From positions 22,614,352 to 22,678,351 of the forward strand of contig OX457028.1 of NCBI GenBank assembly GCA_949752745.1: a stretch of 64,000 bases of DNA. Direction: 5' to 3'. Shown here piece by piece: positions 22,941-32,725 of the stretch (position 1 is its first letter; each line of letters begins with the position of its first letter). Position numbers and translations under genes: made by a program. The notes under the pieces are model-generated. The model had not been told where the DNA came from and did not search any database. It saw only the letters and a list, made by a program, of their open reading frames with translations. The DNA comes from Protula sp. h YS-2021 (lineage: Eukaryota; Annelida; Polychaeta; Sabellida; Serpulidae).

Positions 22941-24663
22941 AAAAAAAGTTGTTTTTTTTTTCGTACAATAAGCCAATTCATACCTTCGGATCTTTCCGAG
23001 GAAGTGTCGTTTCCACTGCAAATTTCATATGATAAATCATAAAGAAATGTAGTCCTGACTGATCCATAGCCGGCCGCCACCGAAATAGAAGACAGAGAGA
23101 AGACAGAGAGAGACAGAGAGAGAGACAGAGAGAGACAGAGAGAGTCACCTGGGACTAAAAGAAATGCTACGGGAAAAACATCAAAATTCTAATTTTCTTT
23201 CAACAGGCACACTTTCGAATTTTAAAAAGCCATTCTTTGATCTTTTTCTGTTATGTCTTTAAAGCTTTATCCCAACTGAATCTAGTCGAAACTCAAAAAC
23301 TTTTCGGCAAAAGTTCGAATAGGAATCTGGATATTTATATTATGACTTTATCTTGAGCCTCCCGAATGTTAAATCTGATAATTTATGAACTGCTGCGGGT
23401 CCTTAATAGGAAGAACCTCAAATTTTCTTGTCTGTTAACAGCACTATAAGCCACATCACACTTTCGGCGTTGCCAAAAAAAATGCGCAATGCATTTCGAG
23501 TAAAAATAACCGGGTAAAAAATGTAAGAAATGATAGACAGATTTCACCTAAATGTCAAATTTCTCTTGCTCCAAAGATCAGTCGAGCTTTTAACAACCTG
23601 TATGCTATTTTGAAAATGTACCAGTAGCCTACGACCGTCCGCCAATTTTGGGTGGTTTTCCAACGAATGCTTTTTTGTTTTCGTTGTAATGGAATTCCCC
23701 CTTGGAATGTCGAAAGTGTAGAATTTGAGTCATGTTTCAAGAGAATTACAAAGCAAACTGTAGTGTTTGTGTTGAGTTATAGGGAAATTAAATATTTCCG
23801 GGCAAAATATTTTTTGGACAATTTTAATCCGCTATTTTATTTTGCCATCCCGAAATCTAAGAATTTTGCGAATTGATTTATTAGATAGCTACATAAACAA
23901 CTGATATTAGAAGAAAAAGTATATCAATCCCTAGCTCCAAGAAGCGGGGCGCTAAAAAGTTTCCAGGCACCGCTTCACAGCCTCGCGCTATAACGATAAG
24001 CAAGTCAACTGCGCTCGCTTTGAGGTAACCCTGTGGCTACTTTGTGCGAGATTCAACGACCCATAAGTTTTTACTGGCATTGCTAAAGGCCCTCAAAGTA
24101 CAACGGTAATCATATACAACTTCTGTGTTACGCTTTCGTTAAAAGAAAATAATACGGAAATAACCCCAAATCTCCCGCAATAATCGACATTTGTTTGTAT
24201 ACAGGGAGCATACTTTATAACGTGAAATAGTAACAATAATTTTTGCAATTATCCACCAAAAAACTTTTAAATTGATATTTCAAAAAGAACGTAAAAATAA
24301 AAAGTCAAATATTGTAGGTGTACAAAATAAATTTATACGTAATTCTGCACCTATCTACAAATTTTACAAATAAACTGCAATCCCTTTATTTAAATTTTCG
24401 GTCCCTTGACTTTGGTCACGTGACATTTAAAGGCCAGAATGTAAATAAACATTTGACAGATGGGTGCACTTTTATGAACAAATAAAAGATATACAGCTCA
24501 CTAGAAACTGTGCCTGTTTTACAAAAAAGGCATATTGGGCATGAACTTTCTGTAGATGCTTGAATCATAGGCGCTGGTATGCAGGATTCGTGCCTCAGAA
24601 CATATGCAATTGACCCCTATTAGTGGAGCAATGGAAGGCTTCGTAGCCCTGACAGAGAGATAT
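22941..24663. other. Stretch without recognised gene
   Basis: AT-rich, with a (GA)n/(GACA)n microsatellite at about 23091-23146. No open frame with family resemblance seen. Confidence 0.4.
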
Positions 24664-25298
24664 ACGATGTTATGAGCTACTCGGAGCTAACCAATCCCTT
24701 GTTTATAAGTTGTAATCTGCTAAAATTTGTTGATCTTGTCAAATTAAGAACTGTAGGTATTATGTATAAATCAAGTCGATTACTGTTGCCCATTAATTTG
24801 GTGAAATATTTGGAAAAGAATTTAACAAATTACAGCACCAGACAAGTTGCTTACTTCAAAACAAATCGTGTACGAACTAGTTTGTGTCCATCACTGGTGT
24901 AGAAACTTGGAACTCGTTACCAGCTAACATAAGATCATGTCGATCTATTTCCTGCTTTAAATGTCATTTGAAAAAGTATTTTCTCTTGTCTTATGAAGAT
25001 GTTAATTAACTGTTAATCTTCACGAACATAGCGTTTCAAACACAGCATTTCCAATTTAGTATTATTCGCATTGACTATTTTGATATTGCTCTGTGATATT
25101 GTAAGGTTGAGCTCTTAGTAAAAGTTATCGCAACTTCTAGCTTCACCCTTCATATTTCTTATGTACTCGTTAACTGTTACCTTAAAATACCGTCTTTCTA
25201 CCATACGTTATATATTTTTGTATGTGTTTTGCATGTATTGTATGGAGATAATAAATTAGCAAAAACTACCATCAATCAATCAATCAATCAATCAAAAA
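24664..25298 (+). mobile_element. LINE 3'-end fragment with (ATCA)n tail
   Basis: A frame from 24672 reads LVKLRTVGIMYKSSRLLLP, ...NLTNYSTRQ and TSLCPSLV, then after a frameshift (24895) ETWNSLPANIRSCRSIS and FKCHLKKYFL. This is the C-terminal signature of CR1/Jockey-group ORF2 (WN.LP..IR...S...FK..LK). It is followed by an AATAAAT and an (ATCA)n tail at 25272-25294. A heavily 5'-truncated dead copy, related to but distinct from the LINE upstream. Confidence 0.7.
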
Positions 25299-26191
25299 TT
25301 TTGAACATGAACTGGTTTATGTAGTTCTGCCATTTAAAGGCGAAAGACCTAGGTTACTGGTGTAAAGGTTTTAACTTTTAACAAGTTTCAATTTCTTTTA
25401 TGTTCGGAGTACAAGCTGTTCTTGCGATATTTCGTCTATATTTTTCTATCATTTCTTTCATTTTTCACCACGTTTCCTAGCAGTCGAAATTCAAAATTCT
25501 TGCGAATTTTATTCGAAACACCCAAAGTGTGATTTGGCTTATGACTGCTTCAACTCTGCCGTTGTATTCCTCAATTATCACTCAATTCTTGTATTATTTG
25601 CAGCATGACATACAAAAACGGTATTGTTTGCGGGTCGGTACGAATGTTATATCTTGAGAGAGTTTAGTTACTATAAATAGATTACAGCAGAGTGACAGGT
25701 TTTCTTTTTACCTTCCACTTCTAAACCGGATGTTTATTTATTTATTTTTTCGGTCGACAGTTTCGTTTTCTTGTGAGAAAGCATTTTTTTCTTCTAAAAC
25801 CCATACTCTCTCTTCCTCTTTTACGCACGTGATTCCAAAAATAGTAACACGATGATAAAAGTTATGTACCAGGTTCAGGTAAGACTTACATGACAGAACC
25901 GTTCCCAGCTTATCGAGATCCGTACAATTTTTTATCCTCCTTATGAAGGATTAGACCGGCAAGCGTCGTTAATAAACTACTCTAGAGTGGCTTGTGGGAA
26001 CCAATTTAATGAAGGATATTTTATTTTAGGCATGGTGAAGATTCAAAATGTGGACCTCGAGTCTGGAGCAAAGCAATAAATAAAAATAAATAATTAAATA
26101 TAGACATAAAAATGAGTTTAAAGAAATAAAAAACTAGTTGATCAAAATTAATTTGAACTAAAGCGACCAGTGCACAGAAAACATAAAAGTA
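25299..26191. other. Left flank of the 15-kb element, no gene seen
   Basis: AT-rich sequence with no recognisable open frame or repeat family. Confidence 0.4.
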
Positions 26192-26197
26192 CAGGCT
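26192..26197 (+). repeat. 6-bp target-site duplication, left
   Basis: CAGGCT immediately precedes the AGTAGTTA terminus. The identical CAGGCT at 41540-41545 immediately follows the other terminus. Confidence 0.7.
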
Positions 26198-26400
26198 AGT
26201 AGTTAAGACAGGGGGATCCAGACCTCAGGAAAGAAGGGTTCCAGACCACAGGAAAGAGGGGTTCCAGACCACAGGAAAGAGGGTTCCAGACCACAGAAAT
26301 GTAAGGATTCCACTGCAGGATTCCATTGCAGGATTCCACTGCAGGATTCCACTGCAGGATTCCACTGCAGGATTCCAAGGCAGGAAGTGACGTCATTTTA
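26198..26400 (+). repeat. Left terminal inverted repeat with minisatellites
   Basis: Terminus AGTAGTTA, three copies of a unit of about 24 bp (CAGACCACAGGAAAGAG...TTC), then five copies of a 15-bp unit CACTGCAGGATTC. Inverse counterpart at 41320-41539, which has six of the first unit and three of the second. Confidence 0.75.
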
Positions 26401-26939
26401 CCCCCCCCTACACGGCAGTCAGGTCAGACCATAAAGTGTGGACGCCGATTCCAGCTCACTTGGTTGTGCCGCCGATTCCAGCTCAGTGACGTCGGACCCC
26501 AACCCCCCCCCCCCCCCTAGGCGGCAGTCAAGTCAGACCATAAAGTGTGGACGCCGATTCCAGCTCATTTGGTTGTGCCGCCGATTCCAGCTCAGTGACG
26601 TCAGACTCCCCGGCCTAGGCGGCAGTCGAGTAATTATTATTATTTTTTTTTTTGGGTGGCAGTCGGGACAGACCAGCATTGCGTCGTAATTCTCATTTGA
26701 TTTGACTGTGCAGTTGGTTTTGAAAATAAAAAATATATATATAGGAAGTTGTTGTTAGAGTGCCGCTTTAGATCTACTTTAAAGTGAAAAAAAAATTGCT
26801 CTCGTTTACTAGTTTTTTTAACCATGTACTCCCGTACTGGTTTATGAATTGTGTATTTCGACTGGTCAGTCGGTTTTGCAACATTTTACAGCACTGTAGG
26901 ATTTTTTATTTACTAAAAAATGTCCAAACAGAAAACAAC

Positions 26940-27150
26940 AGAAGTAGGGGGAAAAGGACAGTTTCACCACAGGAAGTGACGTCATACTGTCTGGACCGGA
27001 AGTGACGTCATAGGCGTAGTCATGGCAACGCCAGGAAATGACGTCTGGACTGGAAGTGACGTGTGGACCGGAAGTAGCGTCTGGACTGGAAGTGACGTCT
27101 GGGCTGGAAGTGACGTCTAGACCGGAAGTGACGTCATGGCAACGAAGTGT
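26940..27150 (+). promoter_or_regulatory. Composite ETS/CRE and X-box site array
   Basis: At least eight repeats of an 18-bp unit whose core is CCGGAAGTGACGTCA, the classic overlap of an ETS site (CCGGAAGT) with a cAMP-response element (TGACGTCA). GTCATGGCAACG, an RFX X-box half-like motif, lies between them. Known host factors for such sites are GABPA/ETS, CREB/ATF and RFX. No gene starts directly beside the array. Confidence 0.5.
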
Positions 27151-27634
27151 TGTGAGGGCAACGAAGTAAACAACAGTAAACAACAGTTCTACGCCAGGAA
27201 GTGACAACGGACATAGTTTGTCCTTGGGGGGAGGTCGGTTGAAGTTTCACCTATCCTCACTTACTGCTAGCTATGTTGATTTCGGCCACCTGTTACAGTA
27301 TCCATTGCCGCCTGTCTGTTTACAAACACTGCATAACAACAGCTGTGTGTGTTTTAGTGTAACACAGTAGACTTTGTACTTTTAAGGTATTTGAGAAAAG
27401 AATTGCTCATAGAGAAAATGCTGTTAGAGAACAGGCGAGAACTTGCGAGAACTTTTACATATTGAAAGAGTATTCTAAAAAATATGTGCTAACGTTTTTC
27501 TTTTAACTTTTAATACAGATGCTAACTCTTTTAGGACAGCATAGTAAATGGTTTGTAAAATATTAATTTAGATTAGTAAGAGATAATATATTTAGGTAAG
27601 TTTTTTTCTGTTAGTAGGGGAAAAAGGACAGTTT

Positions 27635-27960
27635 CACCACAGGAAGTGACGTCATACTGTCTGGATCGGAAGTGACGTCATAGCCGTAGTCATGGCAACA
27701 AAGTGTTGTGATGGCAACGCAGTGGTGTAGTCATGGAAACGAAGTAAACAACAGTTCTACGCCAGGAAGTGACGTCTGGACCGGAAGTGACGTCTGGACT
27801 GAAAGTGACGTCTGGACCGGAAGTGACGTCATGGCAACGAAGTGTTGTGATGGCAACGAAGTAAACAACAGTAAACAACAGTTCTACGCCAGGAAGTGAC
27901 GTCTGGACCGGAAGTGACGTCTGGACCGGAAGTGACGTCATAGTGACGTCAGAGGTGGAC
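27635..27960 (+). promoter_or_regulatory. Second ETS/CRE and X-box array
   Basis: About nine CCGGAAGTGACGTC-type units alternating with ATGGCAACGAAG and AGTAAACAACAGTT blocks. Mirrored at 36475-36900. Confidence 0.5.
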
Positions 27961-27989
27961 CAGATAGAGGGCGCGCGTGTTGTGATGAT

Positions 27990-28275
27990 TTTTTCCCCAC
28001 TCTCTCCACACACACCAACAGCACGACTGAGCATTTCATTTCATAAGCCACATAGGTATTTCAACCTTCTGATGGCAACTTTTTCCCCCACACTCTCTCT
28101 CCACACACCACGACTGAGCATTTCATAAGCCACATAGGTATTTCAACCTTCTGATGGCAACTTTTTTTTTCCCCACACTCTCTCTCCACACACCGTGACT
28201 GAGCATTTCATAAGTCGCAAAGGTATTTCAACCTTTTGATGGCAACTTTTTTTTCCCCACACTCTCATGCATACA
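27990..28275 (+). repeat. Tandem repeat with CTCTCTCCACACAC
   Basis: Three to four units of about 75 bp: 'CACTCTCTCTCCACAC', 'GACTGAGCATTTCATAAG', 'AGGTATTTCAACCTT', 'GATGGCAACTTTTT'. Mirrored at 36155-36440. Confidence 0.7.
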
Positions 28276-28679
28276 TACCAACACCATGATAAAATGTTTT
28301 ACTTATGTTGCTCTTTGTACTCCATTATTCGTTTTTTTTTTGTTTTTGTTTTTTTTTTGTTTTCGTTTGAAATGCAGTGTTTACTTTTGTCATCAGTGTA
28401 ATTGATGACAAATTGAAAACAAGTTGAACAACAGCTTGTTGAACAATTGTTGTACAATTGCTAAACAACTTGTTGAACAATAGTTTGACGTAAAAATAAT
28501 TCAAACACATGTTTGAATGGTGGGCGCGCGCCATTCCAACAACCACCTATGCAAACTACTGTAAACAAAAACATCAAACTGAATCCAACGATGAAATTTT
28601 CATGCAAATCCGTGAACTATAGCGGAAGTTATCCCACTTTTTCACTTTTTACAAAATTAAAAATGGTAGTAAATATGGT

Positions 28680-28925
28680 AGCAACAACATGTTGAACATG
28701 TTGAACTGTTGAACATGTTCAACTTGTTGAACATGTTGTTGAACATGTTGAACATGTTCAACATGTTGAACATGTTGTTGAACATATTGAACATGTTCAA
28801 CTTGTTGAACATGTTGTTGAACATGTTCAACATGTTGAACATGTTCAACAACATGTTGAACAAGTTGAACAGCAGCTTGTTGAACAATTGTTGTACAAAT
28901 GCTAAACAACTTGTTGAACAAAAGT
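28680..28925. repeat. AACATGTTGAAC iteron array, distal
   Basis: About twenty head-to-tail and inverted copies of the 9-bp GAACATGTT. GAACATGTTC fits the p53-family half-site consensus RRRCWWGYYY. A partial copy array is at 28415-28490. In contrast to the other arrays, no gene starts next to it. Confidence 0.7.
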
Positions 28926-28982
28926 TTGACGTAAAAATAATTCAAACACATGTTTGAATGGTGGGCGCGCGCAGTAGGGTGA

Positions 28983-29070
28983 AAGTGGGGCTCCGAAAAC
29001 AGGAAGTGACGTCATAATGATGTCACGAGGTGTTTTCGGAGCCCCATGGGGCTCCGAAAACAGTGACGTC
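28983..29070. repeat. GGGGCTCCGAAAACA hairpin pair with CRE sites
   Basis: GGGGCTCCGAAAACA, then TGTTTTCGGAGCCCC, then GGGGCTCCGAAAACA again within 80 bp, enclosing AGTGACGTCAT. Mirrored at 35395-35492. Could fold as a stable cruciform. Confidence 0.65.
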
Positions 29071-29124
29071 ATTGTTTTAGAATTCGCATGGGTATTTTGA
29101 AACAGGTAATCGAAAGAGCGCGCG

Positions 29125-29345
29125 CCCGTTCAATGACGTCATGATGACGTCATCATGACGTTATTATGACGTCATCATGATGACGTTATAATGACGTCAT
29201 CATGACGTTATAATGACGTCATCATCATGACGTCATCATAACGTTATCATGACGTTATCATGACGTCATCATGATGTTATGGCATATTAAGACAGTTCTA
29301 AGCAGGATAACCCTAAGTCGCCTGTCACTCATCATGACGTCATTA
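29125..29345. repeat. TGACGTCAT / TGACGTTAT array (left arm only)
   Basis: More than a dozen TGACGTCAT or TGACGTTAT motifs, often overlapping as ATGATGACGTCATCATG. Absent from the mirror position in the right arm. Confidence 0.6.
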
Positions 29346-29448
29346 GTCACCTGACCTGTCAATCATCATTGATCACATGACCTGTCAGTCATGTGTGATG
29401 TGATTTCAACCGCATATGAGGAATATTTTCCTGCTCATTAACCTTCTG

Positions 29449-29532
29449 GCCTGAGTGGCTCAGTTGGTAGACTAGAGGACCCGTAAACGGACCCATGATC
29501 TGAAGGTCGGTGGATCGAACCCACCCTCGGGC
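29449..29532 (+). tRNA. tRNA-Met(CAT)-like sequence, probably non-functional
   Basis: Acceptor arms GCCTGAG and CTCGGGC pair fully (one wobble). A box GGCTCAGTTGGTAGA, T-stem GGTGG/CCACC with loop ATCGAAC, and CATGATCTGAAGG resemble elongator tRNA-Met with CAT anticodon. The span is 84 nt, about 11 longer than normal, with extra bases between the D-arm and anticodon arm; T54 is A. Either a tRNA pseudogene or a tRNA-like element end. Confidence 0.4.
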
Positions 29533-29564
29533 ATCACTTTCATGTCATGGGTCCTCAATCTTAG

Positions 29565-29740
29565 AACACTCCCCTCCGGGTCCTCAATCTTAGAAGACCC
29601 CCCCCCAGGACCAAGATATGACATGAATCGGACCCCCCCAGGACCAAGACATGACATGAATCGGACCCCCCCAGGACCAAGACATGACATGTATCGGACC
29701 CCCCCCCCCGGACCAAGACATGGCATGTATCGGACATAGT
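29565..29740 (+). repeat. Minisatellite of about 32 bp with C-runs
   Basis: Four to five units of CCCCCCAGGACCAAGA plus CATGACATGAATCGGA. Present only in the left arm. Confidence 0.7.
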
Positions 29741-29825
29741 CATATAGCTATATGACTATGTAATTGCTATGTGAACATAATTAGTTTCAAGTATGTATGT
29801 CGTTATCAGATCGTTCAACAGACAA

Positions 29826-29897
29826 GCCGTGATAGCTCACTTGGCAAAGCAAACGGCTAGCAACCTGAGAGTCCCGGGATCGATGCCACATCGGGGC
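29826..29897 (+). tRNA. 72-nt tRNA-like sequence, degenerate (left arm)
   Basis: Starts GCCGTGA and ends TCGGGGC (acceptor, six of seven paired), with A box TAGCTCACTTGG, D-stem partner AAGC and B box GGGATCGATGCC. Exactly 72 nt, a normal tRNA length, but the anticodon and T stems are poorly paired. The mirrored copy is at 35151-35222. Confidence 0.35.
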
Positions 29898-30104
29898 AAA
29901 CTTTTTTTTTGGTTTTTTGTTCACTTTTATTACTCTGTGACATTTTGTGACAACATGTGACTGTGACATCATGTGACTCTGTGACATTATGTGACTGTGA
30001 CATTTTTTTAAATTATTATTATTATTATGATAATATTTAATAAGTCATATTTCAATGGTTTCCCATTACAGTAACCACACACACACACACAGCATAAGTA
30101 CATG

Positions 30105-30365
30105 TGTACAGAGTGTGGGGAAAACCGATTGATAAATTTTAGAGTGCACTCGTTCAGAGCGTGGAGGAAACCGATCGATAAAATTTCAGAGTGCACTCGT
30201 TCAGACCGTGGGAACGATCGATAAATTTGAAAACATCAAAGGCCTAGACCGTGGGAACGATCAATAAATTTCAGAGTGCACTAATTCAGACCGTGGGAAC
30301 GATCGATAAATTTGAAAACATCAAAGGCCTAGACCGTGGGAACGATCAATAAATTTGAGAAGGAA
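30105..30365 (+). repeat. Tandem 'CCGTGGGAACGATCGATAAATTT' family
   Basis: About five imperfect units containing GACCGTGGGAACGATCGAT, AAATTTCAGAGTGCACT or AAAACATCAAAGGCCTA. Mirrored at 34690-34945. Confidence 0.7.
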
Positions 30366-30389
30366 TGGGATTTTCCCCAACTCTATGTT

Positions 30390-30895
30390 TTATGTTATAG
30401 TAGTTTGAAAATGACACTTCTAAAGCACATTTAACAAATGTAGTTTTTTGATAACATATAATATATAAAATAAGTTTGAACGTTTTAGCATGCTACTTAT
30501 TTGAATATTCTAAAGTCATAGTAGTGGAAAAATGGTGGTTCTAGACCAACTTTAACAAATTTAGTTTTTAGCACCATATGATATGTAAAATAAGTTTGAA
30601 CATTTTAGCATGCTACTTATTTGAATATTCTAAAGTTATAGTAGTGGAAAAATGGTGATTCTAGACCAACTTTAACAAATTTTGTTTTTTGACAAAATGT
30701 GATGTATAAAATAAGTTTGAACATTTTACCATGGTGTAGTAGGGTAAAAATAAGGGTTCTAGACCAACTTGAACAAATTTTGTTTTTTGACAACATATGA
30801 TGTATAAAATAAGTTTGAACATTTTACCATGGTGTAGTAAGGTCAAAATCAGGGTTCTAAACCAACTTTAACAAATTTAGTTTTTTACACGTTTC
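30390..30895 (+). repeat. Tandem repeat of about 120 bp (AATAAGTTTGAACATTTTA)
   Basis: Four units with AAATAAGTTTGAACRTTTTA, CATGCTACTTATTTGAATA and TTCTAGACCAACTTTAAC. Mirrored at 34055-34685. Frames here on either strand are fortuitous. Confidence 0.75.
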
Positions 30896-30961
30896 AGACG
30901 ATTCTACCACTTGGTTGATTGGTTGATTGTTGGAAAATGGGAAGTGAAAATGTGGATAGTT

Positions 30962-31090
30962 ATGTAGGAAGCCCATTTTAAAGACGTGTTCGAATGGCAA
31001 GCCCATTTTAAAGACGTGTTCGAATGGCAAGCCCATTCAAAACACGTGTTCGAATGGCAAGCCCATTCAAAACACGTGTTCGAATAATTT
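30962..31090 (+). repeat. 30-bp direct repeat array, four units (left)
   Basis: Unit contains ACACGTGTTCGAATGGCAAG plus CCCATT(C/T). The mirrored array at 33762-33970 has seven units, so copy number differs between the arms. Confidence 0.8.
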
Positions 31091-31103
31091 TTGGTAGTGG
31101 TAT

Positions 31104-31282
31104 TGTTCAACAAATTGTTCAACATGTTCAACACGTTCAACATGTTCAACATGTTCAACACGTTCAACATGTTCAACATGTTCAACATGTTCAACAAGTT
31201 CAACATGTTCAACATGTTCAACATGTTCAAAATGTTGTTGTTCAACATGTTGTTCAACATGTTCAACAAGTTGTATATAAAG
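31104..31282 (+). promoter_or_regulatory. Iteron array and TATA box in front of PC4 copy 1
   Basis: About fifteen GTTCAACAT-type units (including CACGTTCAAC variants) end directly at TATATAAA (31274-31281). The same block in inverse orientation fronts zinc-finger copy 1. A further TATA-like CATAAAAGG lies at 31459, 62 bp before the PC4 ATG, and is conserved in copy 2. Confidence 0.6.
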
Positions 31283-31334
31283 CTATGTTTAAAGACTTTC
31301 TCATCATTTGAATAGTGTAGGTTGAACCAAAAGG

Positions 31335-31394
31335 ATGTATAAATGCAGCATTTGTTCGAAATCTTACAATTGGCTGCAAAGTTGCATATGGTAA
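31335..31394 (+). pseudogene. Truncated start of the zinc-finger gene
   Basis: ATGTATAAATGC begins a 19-codon frame (MYKCSICSKSYNWLQ, then divergence and TAA). Its first 15 codons match the beginning of the zinc-finger proteins encoded at 33457 and 38522. Homology stops at about 31381, which marks the inner end of the palindrome arm. The promoter-proximal part of the zinc-finger gene was therefore included in the duplicated arm. Confidence 0.75.
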
Positions 31395-31520
31395 AGTTAT
31401 TTCTAAACATTTTAGGACATAGTGTCTCCAACCTCGAGTGTGACAGCTCCCTATAGAGCATAAAAGGTACCTACCCTCAGACATAACGCACATTCTGTAT
31501 CAAGATACTGAAGAGTGAAC

Positions 31521-32062
31521 ATGTCTGCAGTGAGTGAACAACAACTACCATCTATGGCAATGCCTGCAGAAAATTTTATAGCAAAGCCTGAGACAATACC
31601 TACAGCAAAGTCTAAGGCAATGCCATGGTAAAGTCTAAGGCGAAGTCACGTCAGCAGCGTCAAAAGCGACCACATCTTAGAAAGATAAAAAGAGATGAGT
31701 TACCAGCTATGACGCCGCCGTGTAAAATGCGAAAAAATACGACAGAGCCTAATACGAAGCGAGAACCGGAGCGTAAAGCTGATACCACTATGAAGAAGAT
31801 GCGTGTAGACGATTCACCGGTTATGATACCCATTAATGGAGAAACATATATTAAATTGGCGAATTATCAACAGAAAGTGATGGTTAACATTCGTAAATAT
31901 ATTACGAATCATGCATCTGGGAGGTTATATCCTACCAAGAAGGGAATTTTGTTGTCATTGAAAGACTGGCACATGTTGAAGAAGCAAATGACGTCAGTGG
32001 ATCTCATGCTTCAGAAAATGGATCTGTATAAATGCAGTGACTGTCAGAAGATGGTTGAGTAG
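31521..32062 (+). pseudogene. PC4/Sub1-like protein, copy 1 (frameshifted)
   Basis: PC4/p15 proteins are single-strand DNA-binding transcription coactivators. The first frame starts at ATG 31521 (MSAVSEQQLPS) and ends at TAA 31629-31631. The rest lies in another frame, from ATG 31625 to TAG at 32060-32062. Comparison with copy 2 shows one missing base near 31624. The second frame alone still encodes the basic linker and an intact PC4 core: INGETYIKL, KVMVNIRKYI, then GRLYPTKKGILLSLKDWHMLKKQM-type sequence, matching the K-x-G-I-x-L-x-x-x-x-W-x-x-L signature. It ends in a CSDC zinc-knuckle-like pair. A 145-residue product from ATG 31625 is possible, so the gene may still be partly functional. 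AATAAA is at about 32380. It converges with the zinc-finger gene. Confidence 0.7.
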
Positions 32063-32561
32063 ACAGCGAGATGACTGTTTACAGTTTTAACAGCATGACG
32101 AGCTTAGTGGATGCTGTGATTTCATCACAGTGCAGAAGATTGGACCGACGGTTTTGAAGCTTGACAAGAACTTAGCTTTGACTCATATGGACATGTACAT
32201 TTGATATGTAGTTCAAATTAAATTGTCTTCATATGTAGACTATGAAATTAACTTTATCTATGTTCATGTGAAGTCAGTTGTTATAAAATTTTAAGTTAAG
32301 TTCTTCTGCACATGTATTAACATAATATGTATTTGAAATAGTTTTGTTTTTATCATAATTGTACATATTTGTAATGTTCAATAAAAACACATATGATGCT
32401 TTTCAACTTTTTATTTTTCTCATACAATAGTTGGATATAATACATAATAAAACAATACTTGGATATAATACATAATAAAACAATACTTGAATATAATACA
32501 TAATAATACAATTCTTGAAAATAATACATAATAATACAAAATTAACTATAATACCCAATAT

Positions 32562-32562
32562 A

Positions 32563-32622
<60 letters not shown>
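32562..32622. repeat. (TA)n microsatellite between the convergent genes
   Basis: About thirty TA dinucleotides in the shared 3' region. They are preceded by four units of 'ATAATACATAATAAAACAATACTTG' type at 32440-32545. Confidence 0.85.
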
Positions 32623-32725
32623 GACATTATATGTTGCAAAGCAAGACATATATTACACAACGCTTAAGTTAATAAAATATTACAACATTTATAAAGTCTT
32701 TATTATAAAGTTTAGTCAAATAAGT

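Larger units (their letters stand above)
27207..31381 (+). repeat. Left arm of the giant palindrome
   Basis: Reverse-complement counterpart of 33400-37340. Mirrored blocks in order: 27207-27630, ETS/CRE array, CTCTCTCCACAC repeats, GTGAACTATAGCGGAAG block, hairpin GGGGCTCCGAAAACA, tRNA-like sequence, (ATCGAT) repeats, repeats of about 120 bp, 30-bp repeats, iterons. The left arm alone contains 29085-29760 (CRE array, Met-like tRNA, minisatellite). Confidence 0.8.

Noticed and set aside
24664..25298. Independent host gene with LPANIRSC motif
   Set aside because: The motif and the (ATCA)n tail are those of a LINE 3' end; the frame is broken.
28680..28925. Iterons as glucocorticoid-type response elements (GAACAnnnTGTTC)
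   Set aside because: Only a few positions fit, with mismatches. The 9-bp phase of the array does not reproduce the three-base spacing consistently.
28657..28957. Open frames rich in NMLNMFNML or VQHVQHVEH across the iterons
   Set aside because: Translation of a 9-bp DNA repeat in several frames on both strands. The DNA palindrome, not the peptide, is the conserved feature.
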